Shown: positions 38,691 through 49,692, numbered from the stretch's first letter. The stretch is DNA of 64,000 nt from Prorocentrum cordatum (GCA_963575745.1 CAUYUJ010012803.1:234501-298500); one strand, 5' to 3'. Program-made: numbers and translations. The notes: generated by a model from the sequence alone, not told the origin.

Positions 38691-41570
38691 TCACACGGGT
38701 TGCGCCAGATCTTCCCCCCCCGCCCGGACCTCGTCCTCGAAGATTGGCCTCTCTTTTTCGCGCCTACGCGGTGTTACATCATTTGCCCCCTCCGAGCACA
38801 TCTGGGCCGTCGCGGGGAGATGCTGGCGCGTGCCTGTGTATCGTCTCCATCCTTTCCCATGAAATCGACCTCGTCAACAATCTGAACGCGCTAATCCGAT
38901 CGGACTCATCTGCTTCTTGCCGCCACCAGCGGCGGCGACGACGGTGAAACGGTGAAAACGCGGATGTGGCTGTTGCTGCTGCAGCTACTTGTGCCGACGG
39001 TGAGCTTGGGGGCGCTTGGGGAGCAACCAGAGCGTCTGGGAAGGGTCTGGGAACGGCCGCGTCTGGGAGACCTGGGAACGCGCTGCGAAAATCAGCTAGT
39101 GTCCGCGACATGGTATTTGTTGCAAGGACTCGTGCAAGTTGGACGGGTGCGAGGATGCACAATACCATGTCCACCAACTGACAACTCGTTGCAAAGGATC
39201 AAGCTGGTCGGATGGTTGTGGAGACCAGAAGATACGCACCGAACTGCACTTCTTGAGGAGAGATGGCGAGTGTCCGATCGACGTGACGATCCGCCGATGT
39301 CTGGCGCATTGCATCTGCTGCTGCATGGGCTGCCATGGGCTGGGTAGACGTGGGCATCAATAGTCCGATCACGCCATCCGATGTGCGCCACGTCCAACAT
39401 CTTCTCTGGGATGGCAACAAAAATCATCTCGCGGCGCCAGGTCGTTCCGGACCCTGTCGGGGGACGGCCTGGGCCGGGCGAAGACGTTATATGATTATGA
39501 GATTGGGGACTCACGGTGTGAGGGTTCGGGCGGCACGGTGTCAGGGCTGGGTCGCTTGGGCTGGGGCGCGAAGGTTCGGGTGCTGAGGTCGCTCCATCCT
39601 GGGCCTTGATCGTCACCTCCCCCGCCCAAAGCCCTTCCCATCATATCGCTCCCACGCGGTGTTGCATCCTCTGCATCGTCCGAGCACGTGTGGGCCGTCT
39701 CGAGGCGATCTGGGGGCGCGCCTGGGTCTTACTACAATCCCTTCCCATGAGGCCAACCTCCCCAGCAATGCGCGCTGCTGCGTAATTTTCGCAAAACAAA
39801 GAATCCCAAAAAGATAGCGGCCCCAGGTCGGTCGGGAACCCGTCGGGAGACGGCTGGGGACGTCTGACGAGGCCACACGATTATTGAGGTTACCGACGTA
39901 GGATGCAAGGCTCACGCTGGCTGCGCCCGATCATTCCCCTCGCTCTAAGCCCCCCCCAACAAATCGACCTATCCTGGAATCCGTTCCCATGAGATTAACC
40001 TGCCCGACAATCTGAACGCGTCACATCTTTCGACGCCTGGACGGAACACAGCGAAGATGTGGATGTGGATGCTGCTGCTGCTGATGAGGACGTCGAGCTT
40101 GGGAGCGCGTGGGCGGCGATCGGAGCGTCCGGGAACGTCTGGGAGCTCGCGAGGACGTCTGGGAAACCTGGGAGCGCGCAGCGACGATCAACCGGTACCA
40201 CGAAATCGTACCTGGTGCAGGGGCCGCAAGGGTAGGATGAGTGTGAAGTTGAGCAGATGTTCGCCAGATTGCATTTTTCTCGAAGGGTGGCAAGTGTTCG
40301 GCCCCTGTGGATAGCAGCCGAAGTCCACCACCTTTTGGGGCCAGAGGTCGTGGCGGGTGGTTGCTTCCGAGGATCAGCAGATTGGCACCGAATGGCTTGT
40401 TTTGCAACTCATCATGAGAATTTGTTTTTGCAGACGTGCGCCGCGCTGCATTTACCCACGGGGTGATGAGCGTTGGCGCCGGCAGAAGGGGACTGAACTA
40501 TGTCTTCTGCAAGGGGTCGCATAGGTTGGGTAGGTGTTCAAATCGAAAACTGTGCAGGCCATAGCGCTCTCCGTGCATGGGTTCGGCTCTCGACGAGACG
40601 ATCATACTATCAACTGGCGTTCACCGAACCCCTTTCTCGCAGGGGGGCACAAAAGTGATCGCGGCCCCGGGTCGCTTCGGACCCGCTCCGGGGATGGCCG
40701 CGGCGGTGTAGAAGTGCAATGGAAGTACTGGATGTACGGTGTAGAGCTGCGAGGGCTGCTCTACACCATCATCGCGGATTAATTATGGCAGTACTGGATA
40801 TATGGTGTAGAGCTGCGAGGGCAGCTCGTGTAAACTGTCGGAGCTCCTCGCGGCGGTGTAGAACTGCAATGGAAATACTGGATTCGAGACTCACCGCTTT
40901 GCTTGATCCAGATCGTTCACCACCGCTGAAAGCCCTTCCCATCAGATCGACCTGTCCTCTTACCGAGCCAACTCGGTCTTGCACCTTCTGCTCCTTCCGA
41001 GCACTTCTGGGCCGTGTCGGGGCGGTCTTGGGGCATGCCTGGATCCTGCTTCTATCCTCTCCCCTGGGATCAACTTCCTCGACGATCTGAACGCGTCAAC
41101 GCGATTTGATACATCTACTCCTTGATGCCGCCTGCGTCGACGAGGGCGGAGAAATGGTGAAGATGCGGAGGTGGATGCTGCTGGATGCTGCTGCTGCTGC
41201 GTGTGGCGACGGCGAGCTCAGGAGCGCTCGCGGAGCGATTGCGGCGGCGGGGAGAGTGTGGAAAAGTCTGGACCTCTGGGAGCGCGGTGCGAGTATCAGC
41301 CGACGTCCACCAATCGGCTTTTGTTGCAAGGACGGTGAGAGTTCGGTGGGTGCGCAGGTTAGCCGATATCCACCCAATTGTATTTTCTGCAGAAGGATCT
41401 CGACGGTAGATTATCGCGAAGATGGGAAGATGTTGCGTGCAAAGGGGCTGGTGGGTTTTCGCTGGATCTGACAAGCAATCCTTGCCCACCGAATTGACGA
41501 TGTTTGCGAGGGATCGCAGGGGTTGGGTAGGTGCGAGAATCAGAACATGTGCACGCCATAACTGATCAAG
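38690..41570. repeat. Cluster of diverged tandem units (0.4-0.85 kb)
   Basis: There are at least three long units and one short one, starting near 38690, 39600 (short), 39885 and 40925. Shared landmarks are TCCGAGCACxTCTGGGCCGT, TTCCCATGAxATxxACCT, CAATCTGAACGCGT, ATGTGGATGCTGCTGCTG, and CTGGGAGCGCG or its variants. Three units also have a GCGGCxCCxGGTCGxTxCGGACCC end. Frames starting near the ATG-rich block look like short secreted proteins (MWLLLLQLLVPTVSLG at 38964) but are not conserved in frame between units. Confidence 0.7.
40699..40890. repeat. Three-copy GGTGTAGAxCTGC repeat
   Basis: GGTGTAGAAxTGCAATGGAAxTACTGGAT and GGTGTAGAGCTGCGAGGGC alternate over about 190 bp at a unit junction of the 38.7-41.6 kb cluster. 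GTGTAGAGCTGC / GCTGCTCTACACC forms an inverted pair. Confidence 0.8.
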
Positions 41571-41722
41571 TATATGATGGAGCTCTAGGTGAGAAGACCT
41601 TGCGATCTGCCAATGTGCACTGCGCCCGATGTTTTGAATTTAGTGCTAGGGGTAAAGAGATCAAGATACATAGAGATGGGGATACGAACATAATACAGGG
41701 TAAAGAAAAAACGGGATTATGA
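41531..41722 (+). CDS. Small open frame in an AT-richer stretch
   Basis: A frame of 63 codons (no ATG required; TAT and GAT codons common) encodes ALGEKTLRSANVHCARCFEF and ARGKEIKIHRDGDTN. It ends TGA-free at a TAT-GA junction near 41722. The surrounding 41.55-41.75 kb is the least GC-rich non-repeat stretch here. No family is recognised. Confidence 0.22.
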   Translation: MRESEHVHAITDQVYDGALGEKTLRSANVHCARCFEFSARGKEIKIHRDGDTNIIQGKEKTGL

Positions 41723-42144
41723 TAACGGGCTCGTCTAGGGATAGGGAGACAAATGGTCGACAATGGCGCCCCACCGATTCCGGCTCGGCCCATACCTGGT
41801 CTCTTAGAAACTAGATGTGTCGGACCCATGCAAACACGCTGTTGCTTAGAGACATCTTCGTGCAAAGACTGGCAGAAAGGGGCGTCACATCTGCACCCTG
41901 GCGAGCTCGGGACTTACAAGTGTCCCAAGCCATGGGGCCAGCAGGAACCTTGCCCGGCCGCCGCCCCCTCAAAGACCGGAGCCCCTCGCCGACAATCACG
42001 TGGCCAGGACGTCCGCTGGCACGAGCAGGGGGCGGTGCGCCTCATGGCCCGAGGCAGGTCAGACGTGCGGGGCCAAGGGGCGCGAAGTCTGGGACGAGCT
42101 GTGGCACCGGCCAACACACAGCCGGCCCGCATCGCAAGGAGGCG

Positions 42145-42300
42145 CGATGAGGATGCACGGCCCCTGGACGGTCGTGTTGAGGCTCTTCGAGCGGGGCGCG
42201 GCCAAGGAAAGTGACCAAGGATGCACCGAGGAAGCAAGGATGCAGGGGTTCCCTTGGGAAGGTTTCCCATCCTTACTCTGCGGGTTGACTGCACCCTCTC
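42145..42300. repeat. Relative of segment E
   Basis: GATGAGGATGCA, GAGCGGGGCGCGGCCAA, AAGGATGCA, TTCCCTTGGGAAGG and GCGGGTTGACTGCA, in the same order as at 48808-48970. Confidence 0.75.
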
Positions 42301-42309
42301 CCCCCCCCC

Positions 42310-42312
42310 CCA

Positions 42313-42352
<40 letters not shown>
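42310..42352. repeat. (CA)n microsatellite
   Basis: About 40 bp of CA repeats directly after the E-type repeat and a C run. Confidence 0.95.
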
Positions 42353-42353
<1 letters not shown>

Positions 42354-42529
42354 TGTCCTCACCCCCTCTTGTCGGGAAACGTAAGACTCAGACTACGGGG
42401 ACTCGGGTTGGGCTGACGGGGCCATCATAGAATGACGCGGCCCAATCTGAAATTTGACGCGGGCTCCCGCTGCAGACATCCCCCGAACACTGGACTGTCA
42501 AAACTCAGGACGGGCTCGTCAACCGTAGG

Positions 42530-42960
42530 AGGGGGAGGAGGAGGGAGGAGGTAGGAGAGAGGAGGACGAGGAGAAGGAGGAGGGAGGACGAGGAGGAGGA
42601 GGAGGAGGAGGAGGAGGCCGAGTTCTGGCGCACTCGAGTCCTACGTTTCCCCGACCTTGGGCGCCCCCGACCTTATTAGCACGACAGACGGCGAAGCGCC
42701 CCAAGCCGCTCCCCCGGAGCCCCGGGCCCCACTCGCGCACGACGGCGCTGCCGACCGAGGACTCGTCCCGGAAGCGCACCTCTCCCGGCCCGCGGCCCGC
42801 GGGGCCAAAAAGGGGGCTGGAGCGGTCGGCATCGAGTCGGGAAGTGGGGTCTGCTCGCTCCTCCTCGCTTCCCTCCTCCTCGCTCCTCTTCCTCCTCCTC
42901 CTCCTCGCTCCTCCTCCTCGCTCCTCCTCCTCCTACTACTGCTCCTCCTCCTCCTCTTCG
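42530..42960. other. GGA tract, GC spacer, TCC tract
   Basis: A GGA-rich tract (about 42530-42617), 240 bp of GC-rich sequence, and TCC/CTCGCT repeats (about 42860-42958) form inverted simple-sequence arms. The GC-rich centre is open on both strands without a recognisable domain. Confidence 0.7.
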
Positions 42961-42995
42961 AAGTAGAAGGAAAAGGAAGAACGCCATCACCATAC

Positions 42996-43148
42996 ATCGT
43001 TGGCTTCCGCGCGGGTTTCCTGGATCCGCGCCTGGGCCCCCCCGGGCGGCGCCTCTGGCGCGCCGCCCTTGACCGCTCCGCGCGCCAGGGATGGGGGCCA
43101 GCGCAGATCCAAAGAATCGCGTGAAGCGCCAAAAGTTTATGTTTACAC
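42996..43148. mobile_element. Element A, copy 4
   Basis: The left arm is degenerate (TGGCTTCCGCGCGGGTTTCC). The right arm is complete (CAGCGCAGATCCAAAGAATC, then GCGCCAAAAGTTTATGTTTA). Confidence 0.85.
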
Positions 43149-43187
43149 AGTTCGTTCTTCTTCTATAACGGGCGAAAGAAGCAATGT

Positions 43188-43328
43188 AAAATTAACTTTC
43201 TCGCTGTCGGGGGCGCCTGTCCCAGGGCGGCTGGAAAGTTTATACCCTTACGGTGGCACCGTAGGGGTATAAACTTTCCAGCCGCCCAGGGGCAGGTGTC
43301 CCCGACGGCGGAAAGTTGATGTTATACA
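43188..43328. repeat. Long near-perfect hairpin, ~70-bp arms
   Basis: The centre is at 43256 (CGGTG-G-CACCG). The arms read GGCGGCTGGAAAGTTTATAC and its inverse, extending out to TTAACTTTC / GAAAGTTGA. It lies right next to element A copy 4. Confidence 0.92.
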
Positions 43329-43502
43329 GTTCTTCGCTCTGTGATTCTAGCCATGTGGCCATCGGGCCGCATCGGGTGGTGGGAAGGGGGGGGCGACGAC
43401 GGCGACGAGCACGACGGCAGAAGTAGAATTACAACGAGCTGCGTACACATACCAAGTTTCAGAAATTCGCGCGGATCGGTTGGATCGGCGATGGACGTCG
43501 TT

Positions 43503-43686
43503 ACGTAAGAGGGAAACAATCACTGAACACTTCCCCTCCCCCCCAAACTCAATGTGGGCACGCGCGGGGGAGACTGCGGTCGAAGTGCATCTCATCAGAC
43601 CCACCGTCAACTTTGAACATCGGGGGGAGGGGGAAGCGTTGACGGATGAATGTGGCATGTGTTCGCTAATTTGTTCCGAGGCCTGT
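43503..43686. mobile_element. Dispersed element P, copy 2
   Basis: Matches 22804-22983 along its length: GGGAAACAATCACTGAACAC, CATCTCATCAGACCCACCGT, AACTTTGAACATCGGGGGG, TTCGCTAATTTGTTCCGAGG. Confidence 0.85.
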
Positions 43687-44258
43687 ATTGTTTATCTGCA
43701 TACCCTGGCGCCGGGCATCACGCCCTGCGATGGCCTTCCGGCCCCCGCGCCCCCCCCAACCCGCCGCCTTCGGGAAGGGCAGCCGCTCTGGCCCAGGCCG
43801 CGACGCGCGAGGCGCGATGCTCTTCGCGCCCCCGCGGGTTATAGCTCTATAGCTGTACACATGTACATATACATACGCACAACTATACATATAGAAAACA
43901 TACACGTACATATATGTAGACATCTTGTGCAGAGTCTGCTTCTGCAAGGCGGAAAATGCGGAAGCAGAAGATGGGATCAGGAAAAAGGAAAGGCGACACC
44001 AACACCGCCAGGGCCAGGAGATGTGAGGAGGCCAGGGGGGTCTCCATGGTGCTGTGGTCCTCCCCTCTCGCTCGAGACACCAAGCGCCTCGAGCTCGGGG
44101 AGGCATCGTCGACCTACTCGCTGCAGGTGGGCCCCCTGGTGGTGTTGGTGTCGCTCCTCCTCCCTCCGAGGGGACGGCGGCGGCGGCGGCCACGGCGTCG
44201 GCCACGGCGCCAGTGACGGGTGGTTGGGCAGAGGCAGCCTGCCAAGAAGAACATAACA

Positions 44259-44410
44259 GCAAAAACATAAACTTGTGGCGCTCCGCGCGGATTTCTTGGA
44301 TCTGTGCTGGGCCCCTCTCCCTGGCGCGCGGAGCGCGCCAGGGGCGGCGCCGGAGGCGCCGCCGGGGGGCCCAGGCGCGAATCCAAGAAACCCGCGCGGA
44401 TCGCGCTTCG
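44259..44410. mobile_element. Element A, copy 5
   Basis: The left arm is AAAAACATAAACTTGTGGCG. The centre is GGCGCGCGGAGCGCGCCAGG with a GGCGGCGCCGGAGGCGCCGC palindrome. The right arm is GCGCGAATCCAAGAAACCCG. Confidence 0.9.
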
Positions 44411-44890
44411 CGGAAATATCGGGGATGGACAGACCTCCCTTTAGTAAAACGTGATTTAGTGAAAACGACATCGGGCCCGAACCTGGCGGGCGCAAGCCTG
44501 GAAAATAACGGCCGCGGCGCCCTCTCGAGAACCGAAAACGGACAATTCACTAATCGACGTGTTAGGGTTGGAGGTCTGTCCACCCCCGAAATTAGCCAGG
44601 GAGATGTCCCTGTCAGCGTGCCGGCAGCGCGCGCGCGGAGATGCAGACAGGACGCTGACAGATCGGCGGCGGGCGAGGGGGGGAAGTGAGAGGGGGCGGG
44701 CCTTCTCAGAAGGCTCGGAAGTGTCCAGGCCTCCCGATAAGTTCCTAAAGCCAACCCCCGAGGGCACGAGAAGTTCCTGAGAAGAGCCTTTCCTCGGAAG
44801 GCGGGAGGTTTCTGTGAGAAGTCCCGCCGCCTTCTGAGAAAGCCTCCTCCTTCTCACTTCCCCCCTCCCTCGCCGCCGAGAATCGACTTT
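44411..44890. other. No gene seen
   Basis: Low-copy sequence. TCTCAGAAGGCTCGGAAGTG and related CTTCTGAGAAxGCC words repeat in both orientations at about 44700-44860. The short frames are not convincing. Confidence 0.4.
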
Positions 44891-44898
44891 GATCGCGC

Positions 44899-45480
44899 CC
44901 AGATCAGAGGAGGAGGATGAGGATGAGGACGAGGATGAGGATGATGAGGAAGAGGAGGAGGAGGAGGAGGAGGAAGAGGAGGAGGAGGCGGAGGAGCAGG
45001 AGGAGGAGGAGGAGGGGCATAAGGAGGAGGAGGAGGAGGAGGAGGTTGAGGAGGAGGAGGAGGAGGTTGAGGAGGAGGAGGGGGAGGAGCAGGAGGAGGG
45101 GGAGGAGCAGGAGGAGGAGGAGCAGGAGGAGGAGGAGGAGGAGGAAGGAGGGATCCATCCCGCGCTCGCCGCCACATGCAAGATGCGCTCTGTGAGCCGA
45201 GAGGGCTCCGGGGAGCTCCTGAATGGCCGGGGGGCCCGCCGCTGGCGTTCCAGGGCTCGCCGTGGCCAGGCGAGCCGTGCGCTGGTCCCCCAATGTGTCG
45301 GCCGGGCGACCCCCGCGGTGGCCGCGGGCCCGCGCCGCGCCGCGCGGCTCGCGGCGCGAGGCGGAGGAGGAGGACGAGGAGGAGGAGGAGGAGGAGGAGG
45401 AGGAGGAGGAGGAGGAGGAGGAGGAGGAGGGGGAGGGGGATGAGGAGGAGGAGCAGGAGGAGGAGGAGGAGGAGGAGGCA
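44899..45480. repeat. GGA tracts flanking a GC-rich islet
   Basis: GGA/GAGGAT tract 44899-45150 and GGA tract about 45360-45480. The Glu-rich plus frames and Ser/Leu/Pro-rich minus frames come from the tracts. Confidence 0.9.
45160..45362 (+). CDS. Exon-like GC-rich islet between GGA tracts
   Basis: The 200-bp islet reads on the plus strand as KMRSVSREGSGELLNGRGAR, then QASRALVPQCVGRATPAVAA, with G/C-rich third positions. A minus frame (ADTLGDQRTARLATASPGTP) competes. The islet is exon-sized and bounded by tracts, as seen elsewhere in the window. Function is unknown. Confidence 0.25.
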
Positions 45481-45654
45481 ACCCTGGGAGGCGAGGGAGC
45501 GGCGCCCCTTGCGCCTCGAAGAAGAGAACAAGCGCCATGGACAACGGACCCCGCCGCGGGAGGCCCCGCTGCGGGAGGCCCCGGTGTTCGGTGCGGCTTG
45601 GCATCGTTCGGCGGCGGGCCCCAGGGACAGGAAGGGACCCCAGGTTTGAAGGGG

Positions 45655-45805
45655 CCCCAGGACACACAAATAATTACACACAAATGACATTATTCCCCAT
45701 ATGTTCCCATATTTTCTGGGTTTTTGTCTTCCCCCCCACTTCCCATATTTTCCTGGGGATCGACGATTAATTGTGTCTGTGTGTTTTTTCCCGTCCTGAA
45801 GGTTG
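45655..45805. mobile_element. Element D, copy 5
   Basis: The left end is AGGACACACAAATAATTACA. The core is CCCATATTTTCTGGGTTTTT with GGGGATCGACGATTAATTG. The right end is TGTCTGTGTGTTTTTT. Confidence 0.9.
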
Positions 45806-45924
45806 AACTCACATTGCTCGGAGCCCCTGGCCCTCAGGACCCCATACCCCAGCCCCCAGGGCCCCATCCTTGAACCGCCCATCCGAGGCGCCATCCTGCC
45901 TGCCTCTCTGGCCGTTCTCAAGGG

Positions 45925-45947
45925 GCCCAAGGGCGCACACACACACA

Positions 45948-45986
<39 letters not shown>

Positions 45987-46115
45987 ACACACATCCCAGG
46001 ATTCCCCATGTCTTCCCATATTTTCTGGGCTTCGTCTTCCCCCCCACTTCCCATACGTTCCATATTTTCCCGGGAGTCGACGATGGATTGTGTCTGTGTG
46101 TTTTCCACTCCCGAG
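45925..46115. mobile_element. Element D, copy 6, with expanded CA left end
   Basis: The D left end is replaced by a (CA)n run (45938-45984). The core (TTCCCATATTTTCTGGGCTT, GGGAGTCGACGATGGATTGT) and the right end TGTCTGTGTGTTTTCC are intact. Confidence 0.88.
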
Positions 46116-46309
46116 CTGTGCCCTGCCGCCGCCCCTGGGCAGCGCCCCGCCCTGAAGCGGCCGCGAGGCGCGGGCGAAGCGAGAAGCCATGACGACGGCG
46201 TCGACGACGCCCGCGGCAGCGACGCCGTCAGCGCGTCGGCGCCGACCGTCGCCGCGACCTCCGCAGCGGACCGACGCCGTCGACGTCGGCGGCGACTGGG
46301 GAAACACAA

Positions 46310-46800
46310 AATATGATCGAGACGCCCCAGACCCCTCCCGAGGTTCGTTCCAGCCCGGGGCTCGCAGAGAATCTGGCCGTGGCATCGAGGGCTGTCCAGG
46401 ACAAGCAGCGGCATCAGTGGTGACCTACTCTTTCCCTGAGGCTTCGTCCCCAGACACACGACCTCAAAGTCTTCCCCACAACATAGAACCCCCTGGAGAT
46501 CTCGGAAACCTCGGCCCACTCCCGAGGACTGGCCTCTCATCCTGAGTCCTTTTTCTGACGGCCCGCGGCCCGCCAAGGGCCCGTGGAGGTCGAAAATGGC
46601 CGAACACCTCTGGCGTCGTTTGTTGTTGTTGGCGGTATCGGTGGTAGTGTTGTTGTTGGTGTTGTTGTTGTTTGTGTTGGTGTTGTTGTGGTAGTAGTTG
46701 TTGTTGGTGGTGCTGGTGTTGTTGTTGCTGCTGTTGTTGCTGTTGATGTGGTTTGTGTAAGTGTGGTTGGATTAGTTGTTGCTATTGTTGCTGCTGATGT

Positions 46801-46831
<31 letters not shown>

Positions 46832-47101
46832 GCTGTTGTTGACGATGTTGCTGTTGCTGTTGTTACTGTTGTTGTTGTTGCTGATGCTGCTGTTGATGCT
46901 GTTGTTGCTGTTGTTGTTCTCGCGACTCGAGGGGCTACGCGCCGACGTCGGCGGGCGCAGGCGCCACAGGCGCGCGCCGAGCCCGGGCGCAGGCGCCGTA
47001 GCGCGGCGCGCAGAGGAAGGCGGCGCGCCTCGAACTCGCCGGCGACGCACTCGGGGGGCGCGCCGAGCCCGGTGCCCTCGGCGAGCTGCCGCCTGCGGGA
47101 G
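46310..47101 (-). CDS. Candidate two-exon gene, unknown function
   Basis: On the minus strand, a C-rich run ending CCTCCCGCAG (a good 3' splice site) precedes an exon at about 47101-46948. It encodes QLAEGTGLGAPPECVAGEFE and LPLRAALRRLRPGSARACGA with almost every third base G or C. A GTT/AAC simple-repeat stretch (46618-46922) follows. Then comes a second gene-like piece at about 46556-46310 (RDLQGVLCCGEDFEVVCLGT, then LMPLLVLDSPRCHGQILCEP). The splice junctions joining the two are not certain because simple phases do not match. No domain is recognised. Confidence 0.4.
46618..46922. repeat. Imperfect (GTT)n triplet tract
   Basis: About 300 bp of GTTGTT with GCT, GAT and GGT interruptions. 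It gives long Val- or Leu-rich plus frames and Asn/Ser- or Thr-rich minus frames, all artefacts. It probably lies in an intron of the flanking minus-strand candidate gene. Confidence 0.9.
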
Positions 47102-47722
47102 GCCCGTTGGTCGGGTCGGGCGGGGGGGGGGCGGCCTGGACCCTCGAGCGACGGGCCTCGATGGAGCCTCGAGGGATGCTCCATCGATCCTCGCCCCTCG
47201 CTCCTCATGGATCCTCGAGCGTTGCTTCGCCCCTCGCTCCCCGGCAAGCCTCGACCTCGCTCCTCGACCACCCAAGTCCTCGAGCGAAAGGGGGGTCGGC
47301 GAATCGGCTCGCGCGGGCGCGTGTGCTCACATGACAAACATTCTGGCAAGTTTGCATGCAGGACAGGTTGCCCCCCCCCCACCTTCTGCCCCCCCTCGTC
47401 GCCTTCTCGTTCAACACTGGGCCGAGAAAGGCGTGCAGGTGGCCCTGGACTTGCGGGGTTCCCGGCTTCCCTTCTGGGGGCTCACCGAAATTCAGGTCGG
47501 ATGTAAGGGGGGCCAGTACTGCAGGATGACGACTCGGGAAAAAAGCAACGGGGAGACGATTAAACAAATAGTGTCCCGCCTCTGGGAGAGATAGGTGTTA
47601 GAGATGACGATAGAACAATCTCAATGACGACGACGGCGCCCACGACCAGACCTGGAGCCCGATGTGTGGATAATCGCCCAAGGCGTTTCTGCACAATTAA
47701 GACTTGAGATTGCTTCTGTGCA

Positions 47723-48067
47723 ATGTGGAACCGGTATGGCTTCTCAAAGCAGACCGTAGCAGACTTGACAATTGTCAAGCCACCTGCTTGCCGCGTGCAT
47801 ACGTCGCGAGTATCAAATATTGAGGCGAGGGCACTTGCAGGTGCACGTCCACTGAGCGACGAACTATTAGACAAACAAAGCAAGTTTTTAACCTGCGTGA
47901 CCTCGTGTGTGAGCATGGAGGGAGCACACCAGTGGCACCGCAAGCACAGATGCGGATGCCCGAAACTACAGTGGGCGGCGTATGTGGTTTCCACACGCTC
48001 TCTGAATATGTCTGCCTGTGTCGCACGTGCAATTCGACGAGTATTGTACTGCCTGTGCGCCGCTTAG
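47723..48067 (+). CDS. Candidate hypothetical protein, 114 codons
   Basis: An ATG-started plus frame (MWNRYGFSKQTVADLTIVK) continues ARALAGARPLSDELLDKQSK, then a Cys/His-rich part (HRKHRCGCPKLQWAAYVV), and ends TAG at 48067. It lies in low-repeat DNA of moderate GC. A minus frame of 144 codons (47560-47994) overlaps. No family is recognised, and the Cys/His spacing does not fit a standard zinc finger that I can name. Confidence 0.3.
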   Translation: MWNRYGFSKQTVADLTIVKPPACRVHTSRVSNIEARALAGARPLSDELLDKQSKFLTCVTSCVSMEGAHQWHRKHRCGCPKLQWAAYVVSTRSLNMSACVARAIRRVLYCLCAA

Positions 48068-48162
48068 GCGCCTGGCTGCCTTGCTTGCCTGCTTGCTTGC
48101 CTGATTGCCCCTGGGGCGCCGCTGCGCGACGGGCCCCGCTGGCATTTCTCAGCTCCCATACA

Positions 48163-48350
48163 CTCGGGAAAAAACACACAGAGTCTGTGGGCAAAAAAAC
48201 ACACACAGACTGTATGTGTGTTTTTGTTTCCCACAGACTGTGATTTTCCCACGGTGTTTTTCCCCACAGTGTGTGGTTTTGTCCCACAGTGTGTTTTTGT
48301 TTCTTTTTTGCCCACAGTGTGTGTATGTATGTGTTTTCCCACGGTCACGC
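48163..48350. repeat. Inverted GTGGGAAAAACACAC-type hairpin, copy 1
   Basis: The left arm repeats GGGAAAAAACACACAGAG and GTGGGCAAAAAAACACACAC. The right arm repeats the inverse (TGTGTGTTTTTGTTTCCCAC, ACAGTGTGTTTTTGTTTC). A related, larger structure is at 59160-59465. Confidence 0.85.
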
Positions 48351-48440
48351 CTTCCACGGCACAGCCATCGACACCCAAGAAATCCAGGGCACCCTGGGGG
48401 CAAGCAGGTTTTTATTTCGGCATGGGTCTCCCCTGTACTC
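48336..48440. repeat. Dispersed repeat S, partial copy
   Basis: CACGCCTTCCACGGCACAGC, CCAGGGCACCCTGGGGGCAA and GGCATGGGTCTCC match the S copies at 33.1 and 51.4 kb. Confidence 0.75.
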
Positions 48441-48807
48441 GCCGAGGGGGTTTCTTGGCATGGGGTTTTCTTGGCATAGGTCTCCTAGTGACTGAGTTCC
48501 GGGGCAACTCATGGGAGCCTCCTGTATCATGTTGTCGGCTTTTGCGAATCGACGCTGAATCGACATCGACGCTAGCCGACGCTACATCGGCGCTACCTCA
48601 TCGACTCCTAGATGCTAATCGACGCTAAATTACAGACGGACTTGCGAGGGCACACGAGGCTCCCATCACTTGCTACTGAAACTAAGTACGCACACCAGCT
48701 CATCAGGCCGCCCTCAAAAGTAACAGGGGGAAGCAAAGGAGTGTCCCCCACCAACACGAGGAGCCAAGGGGTGTCTCCAGGCGGTGTGGCAGTCAGCCCG
48801 TATCAGA

Positions 48808-48970
48808 AGGACGCACGATGAGGATGCAAGGGCCTTGGAAGGCCATCTCGGAGCTTTCCGAGCGGGGCGCGGCCAACGAAAGTGGCCAAGGATAGACCGA
48901 GGAGGCAAGCATGCAAGGGTACCCTTGGGAAGGTTGCCCATCCTTACCTTGTGGGTCGACTGCATCCCCA
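48808..48970. repeat. Relative of segment E
   Basis: GATGAGGATGCAAGGGCCTT, GAGCGGGGCGCGGCCAACGA, AGGTTGCCCATCCTTACC and GTGGGTCGACTGCA. Confidence 0.78.
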
Positions 48971-49230
48971 GCACCTGGGGGGGGGCATCGTGAACCTCCT
49001 CGCTGGACGTGGCACCCCTGGTAGTGGTGGCGCTCTTCTTCTATCTGGCGCTTGATGCGAACGCGCGCGCAATGCGTTTCACGGAACCCAAGAGCACACA
49101 TGTGTGCGTAACGCGGGATTGCGCCATTCTTCAGCTCGCAACCCTGCACTGCGTCGTCGTCGGCGTCGTCGCAATGATCGTCCTCGTCGTCGTTTCCGTC
49201 GTCGTGCTGGTCGTTCTCGGCCCTCCTTTT

Positions 49231-49399
49231 GGGGAAACCAAGAGATACCGATACCGCTACTCCTCAGACCTCTCCCAGAGGGCGTCCTGAACAGGATTTC
49301 GAAGCTAATCCAGCGGTGGCGACGGGGGCCTTCCGAGAGGCCCACTGCAGGGGAAGACGGGCGACGGGTAGCTGTGTGGGTACCTCGTCCTCCTCTGAG
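49231..49399. repeat. Dispersed repeat G, copy 2
   Basis: From GGGGAAACCAAGAGATACCG through CTAATCCAGCGGTGGCGACG to GTGTGGGTACCTCGTCCTCC. Confidence 0.85.
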
Positions 49400-49632
49400 T
49401 CGTGCTGGCAGTCCTTGGCCGGCGCGCTCTTTCGAATCTAGAGGGACGTGCCCGACGTGGACCTAAGGGGCGGCTTCTCAACACGCGCCCCGAGCACGAC
49501 GGGTAGCTGTGTGGGTACCTTTTCCTCCTCTGGGTCGTGCTGGCCAGCGCGCTCTTTCGAATCTGGAGGGACGTGCCCGACGTGGACCCAGGGGACGGCT
49601 TCTCAACACGCGCCCCGAGAACGAGGGGAAGG
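49370..49632. repeat. ~130-bp tandem duplication
   Basis: Two adjacent copies run from GCTGTGTGGGTACC through GCGCTCTTTCGAATCT and GACGTGCCCGACGTGGACC to CTTCTCAACACGCGCCCCGA. The second begins near 49505. Confidence 0.9.
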
Positions 49633-49692
49633 GGGGGGGGGGGCGGCCGAGCTCCGGTCGGCCCGTCGCCTGCTGCGGGCCTCTGTTCGGGT

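Noticed and set aside
46776-47594. 272-codon plus frame with Leu-rich start
   Set aside because: The Leu run is the GTT/CTG tract in one frame. Codon bias favours the minus strand at 46948-47101.
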